From positions 1,270,001-1,334,000 of the forward strand of contig JAUEDM010000003.1 of assembly GCA_033439685.1 (NCBI GenBank): a stretch of DNA of 64,000 bases, read 5' to 3'. The translations under genes and the position numbers were made by a program. The notes below the pieces were generated by a model, which was not told the origin of the DNA, did not search any database, and saw only the letters and a list, made by a program, of their open reading frames with translations. The DNA comes from Apodospora peruviana (Eukaryota > Ascomycota > Sordariomycetes > Sordariales > Lasiosphaeriaceae). Positions 32,852 through 44,176 of the stretch are shown piece after piece. The first letter of the stretch is position 1; each line of letters begins with the position of its first letter.

Positions 32852-34171
32852 ACACTGGAAGTACATTATCCGCACAAATGGGGAGGACACGTCCACATTT
32901 ACATAACTCCAACGCCGTCATGAACATACACTATCGATCATTACATACTGTGGATACATAGATACCCTATGGTACATACCACAAACCATGCGGCGTTTTT
33001 TTTTATAACTTTCATGCTTTGGTTTTTATATTCCCACCTTCCAGCGGCATTATCCATACTAGCTGTACTTTACAGAAATGTAGACGGAATGGTTTATGAA
33101 TTATTGGGTGGGCCTGTTTTGTTCGGGTCGTTTTCCACTTTTTTATATTCTTAATTCTTTTTGTCGGGGGGCTGTTGTTTGCCTCCCGATTCTTTTCAAG
33201 ACTCGAACAACAACACTGTTTATTGTGTATTAACTTAATTTTGAACCTGAATCTTGTCTGCCACCCGGCGTGGCTAAGCTACCGTTGGAGGCTAGTCACT
33301 CAGCTTAACTTGGTCTGTCTTGGGAAGAGACCGAGTTTAGGGACTGGGTGTAGGAGACTTTTCTTCGTTTATTGTCAGAGGGGGTGATAACCTGCTTTGG
33401 CTGTCCCGCTGGGACTGGGGAGCGATGTTTGGAGCCTTTTTATTTCTTGTTTGTTTGGTTTTGGTATAGAGTTGGATAGGGTATGGAGTCTTTTGGTCGG
33501 TAGATAAGAGAGAAAAGATGGGGAGGTGAGAGTTGTGTGTGGTTTGCTTCTTCTCTGGGACCCTTTGTCCGAAAAGTTGGAATGGTTGGGGGCTCTTGAT
33601 GGAGTAAGTTTTTGTAAAGGGAGGGAGGGATATAAGGGTGTTGATGGATAGTGTGGATAAGGTATATAACGTTCTGTCATGTGTATATATGTCTTGTATA
33701 TTCGAGAGAAGGAAATGAGAATTCGGGAAATCTAGCTTCTATATCCTTTGGTATCTACCTACCGCCCTGACTCTTGTATGTCGGACATTTACCCAATCCC
33801 TGCTACCGGTATATTTTAGGGTCCCGATTTGTGTGTACTGGAAATAGATGTACTAAGATGTCAAGGAGCAAAGGGGCTCGGTGGCCTAGATGTGAAAAGG
33901 AACATGGTCTTGAAAGGTGCCTTGTTTGTCTCCTAGACTTTGTACCTTGCTTAACAGAAGGTTGTGTGATATCCCGTATGTTCTCCCCTTCTCTGCTTAT
34001 TATACCAAACGCCTGCCTGCCTACCTGCCCAACCAATACTTTTGCAAATGCAATATCCCTTATTTTCTTCAATGCCCCTTACAATTACTGCGTACAGATG
34101 CTTAAAACTACAAACAGGTACCTGATTCGCCATGTATGTTCAGCAGGATAGAGAGGCAAGAGTAGACTCGA
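32852..34171. other. Convergent 3' intergenic region, 1.3 kb
   Basis: Between the TBC gene (plus) and the glycosyltransferase gene (minus). T-rich and A-rich tracts (for example 32995-33005) fit 3' UTRs and terminators. No further gene is supported. Confidence 0.65.
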
Positions 34172-35707
34172 TCAAACCTCCCAAACCAACTCAATCACCT
34201 CGTCCATGGCGCCCTCGTCCGCCTGCCACGCGTCACTCTTGCGATGCACATAAATCTGCCTGAAATGCGTGACCTCTCCGGTAATACTGCTACCATTAAA
34301 AGCAGTAACAGGAGAAACAACATCGACATCGACAAGTTTGTAACTCTTCTTCTGCGTTTCGGGTTGCAAAGCCGGCCTCAACGGCCCGTAACTGAAATCG
34401 TACTCGTTGCCTTGGGGGCGGAAGGTCCCCTCTATTCTGGAGAGATCAATATCCCGCAACCCGTTCCCTTCAGGGTAAAACGTGATGCTGTATCCGTTGG
34501 CAAACAACGTGTCGTTTCCGAATTGCCACCTTTGTAAGAAACAGTCACCGCAGACGGCTGTGACGGAAGCCATTTTGGGAATCGGTTCCCTGTACCACGA
34601 TTTCCAGTGGTGTATTGACAAGGGACGGACGCCACTCTCGAAAAGTCCGGAAACATCACCGCGCAAATCATGCTGGTGCAGACCGTCGACGACGGTCAGT
34701 TTTGTGCGCGTGTGCGTGTAGATGCAGTGCTTGAGGATGCCGTCGCCTGTCTGCGCCGGGGCGCTACTGAGGCACGATTCCGCGTGCGGCTCGATCTGGC
34801 GCGCCAGGGGGGCCGACAGAAAGGTGCCGGCGCCGCCGAATGCCATGAAGCCCCACAACTTGACGGAATCGAAATCGTCCGACAGCGCGCCGAGCCAGAC
34901 TGGTTTGCGGGAGTCGTACCGTTTCAGTTCCTCGTCCATGTCGTACAGCGAAGGGAAAAACGTGTCGTCGTCCACGATGCCGAGCCATTTTGTTTCGTCG
35001 CTGGAAATGTTCAGTAACTCGCGGATCAGCATGAAGTGGTGGTGCTCGACGGGGATCGGTTGCGCCGTCACGGGAGGCGGGCGGAACGTCGCGACGATTC
35101 CCTCCTGGCGGTAGAGCTCTTCCAGAGCGGACAGGTTGAGTTTTTTGTTTTGGTTGGCGTCGATGATGGTGCCGTACAGCTGGGCACCTGTTCCGGCAAG
35201 CCAGTGGGCGAAGCTTTCCAGGGAATTCTGCATCCGTTCGTAGTTGGTTGCCACGCCGAAGAGGAGGTGTTTGTACTGCCGTTGCGGGTAAGGCATGGGG
35301 ACCTTGAGCGAGAGAGGCTCACACGGCGGGAGTGCAGCGTGAGCACAGGACGTCAGGTTGACGGTCGTCCTGTTGTCTGGTCTGACCAGTGGATGGGAGA
35401 TGTTGGTGAGGACATCGCGGTCGAACTTGCCCCGGATGGGCTTGATGCAGCGGCGCGTGTAGACGATGTTCTCGGTCAGCTGGAGCTCAAGGCGACGGAG
35501 GAACTCGATGTCTGGGCTGCATTGGCCGGGTGGCAGCTTTGGACGGTTTCTTGCGGCATCGTGACTGTGATGTTTTCCTACGCGGAAGATGGCCTTTGGC
35601 ACGGAGGGACCATTGAGCCTCGAAGCTGTCAACAGAATGATGCACAGAGTCACAAACACCACGAGACGTAGACTCCTCGAGCGTTGAGAGAGAACCTTTA
35701 TACGCAT
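34172..35707 (-). CDS. Fringe-like (DUF604-type) fungal glycosyltransferase, type II membrane protein
   Basis: Predicted Golgi glycosyltransferase of 511 aa, single exon. After a short basic cytosolic tail (MRIKVLSQRSRSLR) comes one signal anchor (LVVFVTLCIILLTA, residues about 15-30), then a luminal stem with NxS/T sites and the catalytic domain. The metal and nucleotide-sugar site is the DDD of WLGIVDDDTFFPSLYD at about residue 260; other landmarks are LLFGVATNYERM, WLGALSDDF, FGGAGTFLS, LHQHDLRGD and LSIHHWKSWY, the pattern of fungal DUF604/fringe-like enzymes related to GT31. Donor and acceptor sugars cannot be read from the sequence. The open frame extends upstream of the ATG at 35707 but has no other ATG and starts at GTG; the anchor position supports 35707. 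Convergent with the TBC gene. Confidence 0.9.
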   Translation of the reverse strand: MRIKVLSQRSRSLRLVVFVTLCIILLTASRLNGPSVPKAIFRVGKHHSHDAARNRPKLPPGQCSPDIEFLRRLELQLTENIVYTRRCIKPIRGKFDRDVLTNISHPLVRPDNRTTVNLTSCAHAALPPCEPLSLKVPMPYPQRQYKHLLFGVATNYERMQNSLESFAHWLAGTGAQLYGTIIDANQNKKLNLSALEELYRQEGIVATFRPPPVTAQPIPVEHHHFMLIRELLNISSDETKWLGIVDDDTFFPSLYDMDEELKRYDSRKPVWLGALSDDFDSVKLWGFMAFGGAGTFLSAPLARQIEPHAESCLSSAPAQTGDGILKHCIYTHTRTKLTVVDGLHQHDLRGDVSGLFESGVRPLSIHHWKSWYREPIPKMASVTAVCGDCFLQRWQFGNDTLFANGYSITFYPEGNGLRDIDLSRIEGTFRPQGNEYDFSYGPLRPALQPETQKKSYKLVDVDVVSPVTAFNGSSITGEVTHFRQIYVHRKSDAWQADEGAMDEVIELVWEV

Positions 35708-37593
35708 GGCATCTTCCAAAGGCAAGTAAGTCTCTGCTGACAACAAAGCTGAGGAAAGGCAGTGAAAAGCGAGTTGAGCCTCAACCACGGTAAAATACAC
35801 CGTCCCCGCCACTTGAGAAGAGATGGTGGGATGAAAATTGCCAAAGCAGAAACAAAGGATACGTATAATTGTTCCCCAGATTATGGCAAAAAAAATGTAC
35901 AGAATGATGAGACGCCAAGGAAAAGAAGGAATAATTGCTATAGATTTGGGCCAAAAGAGAACGGACGGGAGCGGGACGGTTCATGTACTGTATGGCCACC
36001 AGGATATTTGGCGATCTTTAACTTGCATGCAGTCTCCCGCGCAGGCGTCGGCAGGGACTCCTTGTCGACTTCCTTTAGGATGCCCAGAAGTCTTACAATT
36101 TCGACAAAGTCGACTTGGTTTGTGGATATCCTGGCAAGGTTCTGACGAGCTCGGCGTGCTCGAGTCCCCTGCACACTTTGTTTGGTTTGCTCTGCTTATC
36201 AAGATGCTTGCGTAACTCGCGGTCGCCCAAGTCGCACTTGTGAGACAAAGCGATTCGTGTATGTGAGATAGGGGGCATTTCGCAAGTACACGAATGTCCG
36301 CATGCGGTGACGCCAACGAGGACTCCAGCGGCTCGCTAGTAGAGTAAAATGCGACTTCGCCTGTGATGACGACGACTGTTAAATTTTGCAAAGGCCACTC
36401 CTTTAAAATCAACGACGATAACCAACGAAATAGTGTAGTCCACTCACAACTGGACATCTTCTCACGGGGCGAGTCGGAGGGGATTCCGGCTCCATGACGA
36501 GGAGTGCAGGTTCCAGTGCGTGTGCTCGCATGCGAGAACGACCAAGACCTTGAGGAACCATTGATAAAAGGGGCCCAGAGGTCTACGAATGCCGGGTGTA
36601 CGAGAGTTGCACCGCAGGCATGAAGTGTCAAACCAGCAGATTATTCCTGCCATCTGCCATCCTGCAACCCAACTAACTGCTGGGAGATCGCCAAGAAATC
36701 CCAATCCCGCAAGAGTTGGCGCTACTCATAGCGATGATTCTTAACGGTAGCGGTAAGCTGGCCGATTCCAACGACTCGGAAGGATGTCTAGTGTCAGTCT
36801 TGTTGGTTGCATATGGTATCCGTAAATTTCCGTAATATGGCCCAACTCTGAACCATCAACCAAGCCGGCTGCTTCACCCCTTTTGAACAGCCAGCCAATA
36901 TCGAAATCGAGATCAGTGGCAGGCCAGCGCAATGCACTCCACTCATGCAAGTGACCACCCGTAAATTGACAGACTGTAGTACCACCCGCGTATTAAACTA
37001 TGCAGCAAGCACGTCGTACATCCATTCACAGTCGGGCGTCACGGATGCATCATTTCATGGCGTCGAACTTCCTTCCCACAAACTTGTTTTTCCTCGGTGG
37101 CCCTCTCAGGTCTTCCGCCAAGGTTATCCCAATTAACCGGCAGGACTGGGTAGTTCATCTGTCCCCGACAAGTATAAATGCGGGGAGAAAACAGATCATC
37201 CGGGGTGCAGCACGATGTGCGGCTCTGGGCCGGCCATTAGTGAGACCAGACCGTGACTTAACGCTGCGGTACGGTAACCGCGAATTCAGACCGGAGAAGA
37301 GCGTGACGTTTCAAACTCGCCAAAGCGGGTGCGGTATCTTCACCAATTCTGAAGACGTTTGCGGAAGGCTTTTGATGGATTCCTCCTGGGCATTCTGCGG
37401 CATGTAGGCCATACAGTCACCTGCCTCACCGACCTCATTCTTCGAGCGTTGAGCCCTCAGAAAGATCAGAAACTGGGCACACCAGGATTTATCCAAAGAG
37501 AGACTTGGCGGGATTCTCTGTGACTTTGCCGAGTTAACCGACAACAAATACCTGTCGACATCGTGGCCCTATTCGATGCGGAAGGAATTTGGC
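35708..37593. other. Intergenic 1.9 kb
   Basis: Glycosyltransferase promoter on the left and 3' flank of the Zn2Cys6 gene on the right. A 135-codon plus-strand ATG frame at 37000-37407 is the longest, but has no recognisable domain and no upstream promoter signal; I do not call it. No repeats seen. Confidence 0.6.
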
Positions 37594-39831
37594 TCAGAAG
37601 AAATTGGCCAAGTCGATGCCGTCGGTCTCGAGCAGCGGAAAGAGATTCAGCGCGCCAAAAGTCTGATCTGCTGCGTCTGCGTCAAGTGAGTTGCCACCCA
37701 GCGTAGATTCGAATTCCGGTGTTCTTGGTAGAGACTCGGTCAACCCCAAAAAGGAAGACTCAAAATCGAAACTGAATCGTGGCAATGACATGCCCTCATG
37801 ATGAGTAGTCGTGAGTGCTGTGTTGTCCGCCTTCCTTTGGTAGGTTTTCGGGGGATCATCCCCAAAGGCGCCTCCTGTGGTTTGGATGCCAACAGGCGTT
37901 GCCGTCTCGCTGCTACCTGCCCAATGAGGCTCGAGAGGGATGAGCCCAAAGAGCTGCGATGAACTCTCGGTCCTCTTCAACCTCTCCTGCGTCTCCCTCT
38001 TCTCGATATACTCCAATGCCGTTGCGAGCAGAGATTTGGCAATGAGCGAGTACTGGACCGCATGCGAGTCAGCCTCAGCAAAGTGCTCGAGCGCTGCGAT
38101 CGAAGAGCGGCAGTGCTTCTCGATGACGCGGCCGAATCCACCCAGCAGTCCGAGGCCCAGCACAAGCGATGCTGCGAAAAGCCATGAGACAATCACCGGT
38201 GCACGCCTCGTCATCGACCCCCTCTCGATGAGATCTTGCACCGGGCCAACCATCAACACCGCGGAATCGATACACGCGTCGGCCAGCTTGGACTTGCCGG
38301 ACACCAGACCGTTCGTTGTCGTCCCAAATGCGGATTCGTCCGACAGTCTGTGACGGAGCTCGACCATGAGGAATGGCCGCGAGACCAGGATCACGGCGTA
38401 GTAGTACGACGAAAGCACCTGGCAGGCACCATTAACCGCCGCCCCGGAATGGTCGTCTATCACCTCCTTCCCTTCTACAACGTCCTTGAGCCGCTGCAGC
38501 CATCGCGTCGACCAGTCCCGGAGCTCCCTCGAGATGCCCTCAGTCAGGCGCGGAGAAATCTTCCGGCGCGAGTAGACCTCGACCACGATACATTCCGTGA
38601 TAAGCAAGATCTGCGCCGAGGCGTTGAGGAGATCAAACTTCTCCCGGCCTGTGTCAGAATCCATTTCCCGGTACGGCACGGTGCAGTCGGCGTCCGACAC
38701 GGCCGGGGGCCTGCCCATGGACGTGCTCAAAAACAGGTCGACAACCCGAAGACTTTTCCACATGCGGTCGCGCTGGCGGCGGATCTCGGGGCCGAACCGG
38801 GCGTTGACCGCGGTCCGGTGGATGCCGATGGAGTAGGCCGCCCGCGCGGCGATGCCGAAGAAGAGGAAGGCGCCGTTGATCTGGCCGGCGCCCAGCATGT
38901 ACAGCGTGATGAGGATGTGTACCTGCACGCCTTGGACGCTGCCAATACCAAAATTGCCGCTGAGATCGGCAAAGGCGAGGTCGCGGGCGTACTCGAAATA
39001 AAGCTGGGCGGTAGTGTTGTTGTCGTCGTTTTTGTCTGAGTTTTGGCAGCCGATGGCGAGGACGAGATAGTTCACGGCCGAAGTCGCATCGGCGGTCCTT
39101 TCACATGACTGACCCTGGCGCACCCAGGCGGCAACGTCGTCGTGCAGACGCGCCGCGCTGTCGAAGAGATCGATCAGCCCGGCCGTCACCTGGAGGTACG
39201 CCGATACGGCCGATCCAACGACGTCTATCTTGACGACCGGCGGTTCCGTCCCAAATCCCGATGCCAGAGACGGGCGAGAATACGGGTACGTCGCATTCTC
39301 GAGGGCCGAGTGGCCGGCGAACGCGTTGGCGTCGACGCGGGAGATGACGAGACGCCGCACGGTCTGGAAAAAAGACAACGGAGCGCAGTCGCCGATGAAT
39401 ATTAGGAGCTTACCCTGGGGGTCGCAGAGCAGGCGCGCTTCACGAGGAACCTCGGTCTCGTCATGTTCGTGCTCTTCGAGGACCTGACTCTGAGGAGCAC
39501 CTCCAAGTGGATGCCTGGTGATGGAAGGCGATGATGGAGTCGGGGTCTGCTGCAGTGGCTGTTGTTGATCCGACTGTCTGGAAACAGAAGCAGGAGAGCG
39601 GCCCAATAGATGCTGCGAGACCGAGGCGAAGGCTGCTCCAGCTGCGGCTTCACCGGCGGTGAGACGCCGTCTCCGTGGCGGCTGTGGGGTGTAGCGGCAA
39701 TTCTCGGGCTGCTGCTTCCTGGCGCAGTACCCGCATGGCTTCGCGCCGCTGCACTTGATCTTGCGCAGTTTGCATGTATCGCAGGCATTCGCGACTCGCG
39801 TCCTGATATGCTGCTGTGCTCTGGTTTCCAT
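37594..39831 (-). CDS. Zn2Cys6 transcription factor with fungal-specific TF domain
   Basis: Nuclear regulator, 745 aa from the chosen start, no intron needed. The zinc cluster near the N-terminus is ANACDTCKLRKIKC followed by SGAKPCGYCARKQQPENC, giving the spacing C-x2-C-x6-C-x5-C-x2-C-x8-C; a basic linker PPRRRR follows. The middle homology region (Fungal_trans, about residues 230-560) is visible as GVQVHILITLYMLGAGQ, AARAAYSIGIHRTA, RRQRDRMWKSLRVVDLF and STSMGRPPAVSDADC. The C-terminus is Ser/Pro/Phe-rich and ends NLFPLLETDGIDLANFF, an acidic-hydrophobic tail that could activate transcription. I chose ATG 39831 because of its AAAATGG context; an in-frame ATG at 39954 would add 41 residues but has C at -3. 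No adjacent pathway genes reveal its targets. Confidence 0.94.
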   Translation of the reverse strand: METRAQQHIRTRVANACDTCKLRKIKCSGAKPCGYCARKQQPENCRYTPQPPRRRRLTAGEAAAGAAFASVSQHLLGRSPASVSRQSDQQQPLQQTPTPSSPSITRHPLGGAPQSQVLEEHEHDETEVPREARLLCDPQGKLLIFIGDCAPLSFFQTVRRLVISRVDANAFAGHSALENATYPYSRPSLASGFGTEPPVVKIDVVGSAVSAYLQVTAGLIDLFDSAARLHDDVAAWVRQGQSCERTADATSAVNYLVLAIGCQNSDKNDDNNTTAQLYFEYARDLAFADLSGNFGIGSVQGVQVHILITLYMLGAGQINGAFLFFGIAARAAYSIGIHRTAVNARFGPEIRRQRDRMWKSLRVVDLFLSTSMGRPPAVSDADCTVPYREMDSDTGREKFDLLNASAQILLITECIVVEVYSRRKISPRLTEGISRELRDWSTRWLQRLKDVVEGKEVIDDHSGAAVNGACQVLSSYYYAVILVSRPFLMVELRHRLSDESAFGTTTNGLVSGKSKLADACIDSAVLMVGPVQDLIERGSMTRRAPVIVSWLFAASLVLGLGLLGGFGRVIEKHCRSSIAALEHFAEADSHAVQYSLIAKSLLATALEYIEKRETQERLKRTESSSQLFGLIPLEPHWAGSSETATPVGIQTTGGAFGDDPPKTYQRKADNTALTTTHHEGMSLPRFSFDFESSFLGLTESLPRTPEFESTLGGNSLDADAADQTFGALNLFPLLETDGIDLANFF

Positions 39832-39954
39832 TTTCGCTCCGGTTTGTTTTGTGAAGGTCTTGAGAGGAAATGGGATTACGAGGGATTCGAGTGGTTGTGT
39901 TTGGTCAATCGTTCGCGCCGATGCCCAATCGGGAAAGTCAAAGAAACCCGGCAT

Positions 39955-40397
39955 CGGTCACTATCAAACGACCAGCCTTCGCTTCGGGCGGTTCGGACGG
40001 CTTACGTTTTTATTGTTATCATCAAGTTATACCAGTGGAATAATATCGGTGAGTTTTCGTTGCCGTCGTCAGCTTGTAGCCGATTACCTCCGTCTTCTTC
40101 CTTGTCAATTATCATTCCATACATATACTGTTCAACAAGACCACACGCCGCCCTTGTAACCACCATGCCAATGCCATCATCGGGGGGTATCAATCATTTC
40201 CTGATCTGGTGCCAACCAAAGCTTTGCAAACTCCAGATGCATGCCAACAACTCCGTTCCAATCCTTGAATCCGTGGACCAATTGCGTCCAAAAGAGATAA
40301 AGCACCTTGTCCAAGCGAAGAAAGACAGTGACCAAATGCAAAAGGTACCCTTCTCAAAAGCACAATGTCCAAACTCCCAACCAACCGCTTTTAAAAG
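39955..40397. other. Short intergenic region upstream of the Zn2Cys6 gene
   Basis: Holds the promoter of the Zn2Cys6 gene (with 39832-39954 as leader or N-terminal extension) and the 3' flank of the coiled-coil gene; both lie on the minus strand. Nothing else is seen. Confidence 0.6.
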
Positions 40398-41222
40398 CTA
40401 GTCCAGATAAGTCTTGATCAAGTCCACGGCGTATTTTATGCACAGCTTCCCCGTCTCGCGAACCTCGTCAACCGTCGCGGCCTGATCCATTTTCTCCATA
40501 TATTGCGCCAGGAGGCGTTCCATCGTGCTCCGCGCAGTCGGATCGGACAATGACATGCTCTTTCTTTTTGCGAGTACCGGACTCTTGGGTCTCTTCGGGT
40601 GAGGCGTCTCTCCACCGGGCGTGCCAGCAGCAGCAGCATCCGCGTCTGAGTCCTTCGAATATGACACGACGGCGTTTGCCGCCTTGATCTGATTGACGTC
40701 CCGCGAGATCTTCTTAAGAGCGGCGAACAAGATCTGGTGGCGAATCGCCGCGCGGGCCTCATTTCGCTGGCTGCGCTCCTCGACGGCGAGGATGTCCCTT
40801 TTGAAGTCGGCTAGGTTGCTTGAGAACATGAGAGCCACGGTGTTTGCTTTGTTTGCTTTCTCGTCGAGGAGCTTGAGACTCTTGTTGATTTCCTGCAGAT
40901 TGCTGTTCTGGCCGTTCATCGTTTCGTCGTGGTCGCCGGATTTCTTGACTGCTGTGTGTTGCTTGCCTTCTTCAATCTTCTTCATGAGATATGCGTGGAT
41001 TTCTGCAGGTGTTGAACCTAGCAAATGAGGGCTTGTGTTGTTTGCGTCATTCATCTTGCCAGTCGAGCCGTCGTCGTGTTTGCCCTTCTTCCGTTCCGAC
41101 TTCTGGATGCGCTTCGCACGTTTGACGCTCGGCGAGTCGGTGGTCGGCGGGTCGTCATTGCCATTGGAATCGGGAATGCTGGAGAAGTACTCAAGTTGAC
41201 GTTTTCCGAGATATTTTGACAT
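40398..41222 (-). CDS. Unrecognised coiled-coil protein, 274 aa
   Basis: Single-exon gene starting at an ATG at 41222. I do not recognise a family. The N-terminal 65 residues are polar with basic clusters (VKRAKRIQKSERKKGK) resembling a nuclear signal. Residues about 75-190 look helical with heptad spacing (AEIHAYLMKKIEEGK, LQEINKSLKLLDEKANKA, ILFAALKKISRDVNQIK). A second basic Ser/Pro patch (PKRPKSPVLAKRKS) precedes a C-terminal helix (MERLLAQYMEKMDQAA, LCIKYAVDLIKTYLD). The pattern suggests a nuclear protein that self-associates; this is inference from composition. It lies head-to-tail with the Zn2Cys6 gene, 443 bp apart from its longest possible start. GC-rich codon use like neighbours supports a real gene. 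Confidence 0.78.
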   Translation of the reverse strand: MSKYLGKRQLEYFSSIPDSNGNDDPPTTDSPSVKRAKRIQKSERKKGKHDDGSTGKMNDANNTSPHLLGSTPAEIHAYLMKKIEEGKQHTAVKKSGDHDETMNGQNSNLQEINKSLKLLDEKANKANTVALMFSSNLADFKRDILAVEERSQRNEARAAIRHQILFAALKKISRDVNQIKAANAVVSYSKDSDADAAAAGTPGGETPHPKRPKSPVLAKRKSMSLSDPTARSTMERLLAQYMEKMDQAATVDEVRETGKLCIKYAVDLIKTYLD

Positions 41223-42857
41223 TTTGGATGGCTTCGAGTGATTGTTGGAGATGTGGAAATAACGAAGCGTTGGAAGTTGGGATCTACCCTCGCGTCACGG
41301 TGGGATGCGACTGCCAAATTGCGAATATGATGGTTATAGCGTGTCGAAGACGTGGAGGGAATGAGCGTTCATCATGGTGTTGGGTAGACGCGTTGTGTGT
41401 GGTAGAAATTATAGTGCTCGATTCCAGAAGGCAACTGCGCTGCCGGGGGGTTAGGACCGCCTGAACGGATAACCAAAGACGGTCACAAGATCACTTTTCA
41501 ATCAGAATTTTATTGATGAGAATAACACATAAAGATATCGCTGGGCGGATCTCGGAACAAGACGATAACCTCACTCGATGAAGAAATGAAACATTGATCA
41601 TTTAGTTGCACAGCCGGATTTGTGAGTCCAAGGCAATTTTACCCCACATTCAAAGAAGTGAAAAACAAGGTCTGATTCAGCTTCAGTACGGGTCGTATTC
41701 GTTCAAGAACTGGTAGGTACTAGGTAGTCCGCCTCACAAGCATCACTGTGGTGAAGATATTCCTTCCCAGTTCCATGTCGACTTCGAAACAGCTGCAAGG
41801 GCAATATGCTCCGTTATTTCAAACCAATCCCAAACAAACCCTCAAAATCTGAATTTTGACAATCTCTGTCTCGTCATCCATAGTGAATACAAGCTATGAT
41901 TTGACAGGCTCCCGATTATAGTTGAATACCCACGTACCAAATCGTGCTTGCTAGTCTCTGAGGTGTAGTCCTCCCAGATAATACTTGTGGTATAGGTAGG
42001 CACACGGCTATCGCCTCCCTATACTTGCCTTGGTTCTTGTGCTGCTGGTTGATGCGGGTTACTAGTAAAGGTTTGGTGTTGCACTGTCTGATCCGAGAAT
42101 GAGCGCAGTCCATTGAAATTTGATATCAAAATGTAATCCCGAGCGAGTGTTAAACCTATTAGCTTAAGTACCTAAGCGAGGTAGGTAGCTTCAGTTATCG
42201 TCGAGGTACATAAGACTACAAGAAGAGCTTGATAACCAAGCATAATGGAACGTAAACCTAGTACCGTCTATTCAGGGGTACTGTCTCTCGTAACGTCAGG
42301 AGTGTACACCAGACACGGCAGTGAAGATACATTGAGGGCACCTGGTAGCTATCCTGGAAATACTTATTCAAGCAGCAGATATTCCTTGCGAATATTGTCT
42401 CAGGCCCTAGCAGCCGATCGTAAAAGATGTCACAGACGAGAATCTTACAGGGGTTTGTCCGTAATCGATGGTTCCTATTCACTGTAGAATGGTGTAGAAG
42501 ACTCCGCGTCAGGGTCGGCCGCCTAGTCCGCACGCGACGTTGTTTACTTCATCTGATCTCAACAGTAGCTGGGGGAAGCCTAAGTCGAAAGTGAATGAGA
42601 AACTAAAGGTATAGATATAAAATCTGGAAGGCACGCGGTCACGATCCCTCCAAATTTTCCTCTCGTCGACAGAACTGCTGCACAAAACTTCCTGTCGACA
42701 CCACCACTGCTGCTGCTGCACTTCTTTCCATCGTCGACGTTATAGGGCTTTTTCACCGCGTCACCAAGAATCATACAGTATTGTTTGGTTTGTTTCCGTC
42801 CAGCACATTGTTTTCCCCTCCTCCCTCGTCTCGCCTCGCCTCCCCAACCGCGGCAAG
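41223..42857. other. Intergenic 1.6 kb, AT-richer
   Basis: Divergent between the coiled-coil gene (minus) and the orphan region (plus). No gene is supported. Words related to TACCTAGGTA recur (about 41710-41735 and 42165-42190). A CAAGATGGCG start context is found at its right end. Confidence 0.6.
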
Positions 42858-44114
42858 ATGGCGTCCACGTCATCGGCAGCTCCGCCCCAAATTGCCCAGG
42901 ATCTGACACTGGAAGTCCAAGACTACCAAATCCGCGACTGCGGCTGCGTGACAATCGACATTGACCCAACCAGCGCGTGCGGCCGGAACTTGGCTACGCC
43001 TCGCCACAAGATGTCCTTCCTCGGCACAAGGTACACCAAGTCGGCGAATCACACAGTCAAGATCAACCTGATCGTTTTGTTTCAGGTTGCCATCTTTTTT
43101 GCCGACTTCGTTCCGACATTGTCGGTCCTCTCATGAACCGTCCCGGCAACAACAACGCCTGCGAGGACTTTTGGGACACCGTCGTCCGTGAGTGGGACCT
43201 CCTGGACGAGGAGGATCCTATTCCGGACCCCTATGCAACCGAAGACGACGACGACGACGACGCTTCTGCTGATGACCCAGAGGACCCTGGTGGCGGTGAG
43301 CCAAAGGGAAAGCGAAAGCGGAATTCCCTCGGTGACCTCGCCAGTGGCCCGCGGAAACGGGCAACGAATTGGGCTCGCCGTCCAGCCTCAGCCTCAGCAT
43401 CCTCCTGTCACAGCAGCGCTAGAATTCGCGCGTTGGACAGCCAGCCATGCCGTCTTCCAATATCTCGAGGGCAGAAAAGGGTATCTCGGACTAGGATGGG
43501 ACAGGCACCTAATCGAAGCGGTAGCCAGCCAACTACGATCTGGACTCGACAGGGACGAGCTGCTCGCTGCGCTCATCGACATGTGGTTCATCATCTGAGA
43601 CCGCAGGAGCTACCTACAGTTCCCGGTGCCCGACATGACAAAGCGAGTCGCCGCCTTCAGAGCCCTCACCAAAACTCCCCTTGTTATTGAGAGGAACTTG
43701 ATGAAGAAGACGCTACCGATGTTTGGAGACCAACAAGGCGAGGACGAGTTCTACCGGCTAATTGGTAGTAGCCCCAGTGTCCACAGTATGTTTCCGAGAC
43801 TGGGATTCATTATTCGAATTCCAAATTCCCCTGAAAACAAGGTGAGCGAGCCGAGCGACGGAGCTTGTAGGTTTGACACATACACCTTTTTTGGGTTAGC
43901 ACTCTATTCTAAGGATCACGGGAATGATATGTCAATCGTCAAGGTGTTACGGTTATGGAGCTTCGATTATACGGAATACACCTTTTTTGGGTTAGCACTC
44001 TATTCTATGGATCACGGGAATGATATGTCAATCGTCAAGGCGTTCCGGTTATGGAGCTTCGATTATACGGATACCCATTTGCTCTTTATTAGTTATCGTG
44101 AAGTGGATGAATAG
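42858..44114 (+). pseudogene. Unrecognised coding region in shifted frames, possibly a decayed gene
   Basis: Several protein-like segments lie in order but not in one frame. The first starts at ATG 42858 (good context) and reads MASTSSAAPPQIAQD. From about 43090 another frame gives acidic NNNACEDFWDTVVREWDLLD and an Asp run, then a basic GKRKRNS. By about 43400 a third frame gives ALEFARWTASHAVFQYLEG and LRSGLDRDELLAALIDMWF, is stopped by TGA at 43596-43598, then continues in the same frame as SYLQFPVPDMTKRVAAFRAL and GFIIRIPNSPENK, which ends at a good donor (GTGAGC at 43842). Introns can explain the shifts only with weak sites, and the TGA would need a further intron (possible GTAGCC 43522 to CTACAG 43617). 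Either a multi-intron orphan gene or a broken one; no family recognised. Confidence 0.35.
43881..44072 (+). repeat. 96-bp tandem duplication, two copies
   Basis: Copies 43881-43976 and 43977-44072 differ at four positions. The unit is 32 codons long and both copies are open in the frame of the upstream segment; in that frame all four differences change the residue (K/M, V/A, L/F, E/D). Confidence 0.95.
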
Positions 44115-44176
44115 CAAGATTTACGAAGTGATTTAGTGCGATCACAAAGCTCACCTTCCTCACAACCCATAAAGAG

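Noticed and set aside
37000..37407. 135-codon ATG frame downstream of the first Zn2Cys6 gene
   Set aside because: ATG is present, but there is no domain, no promoter signal and mixed composition; more likely chance.
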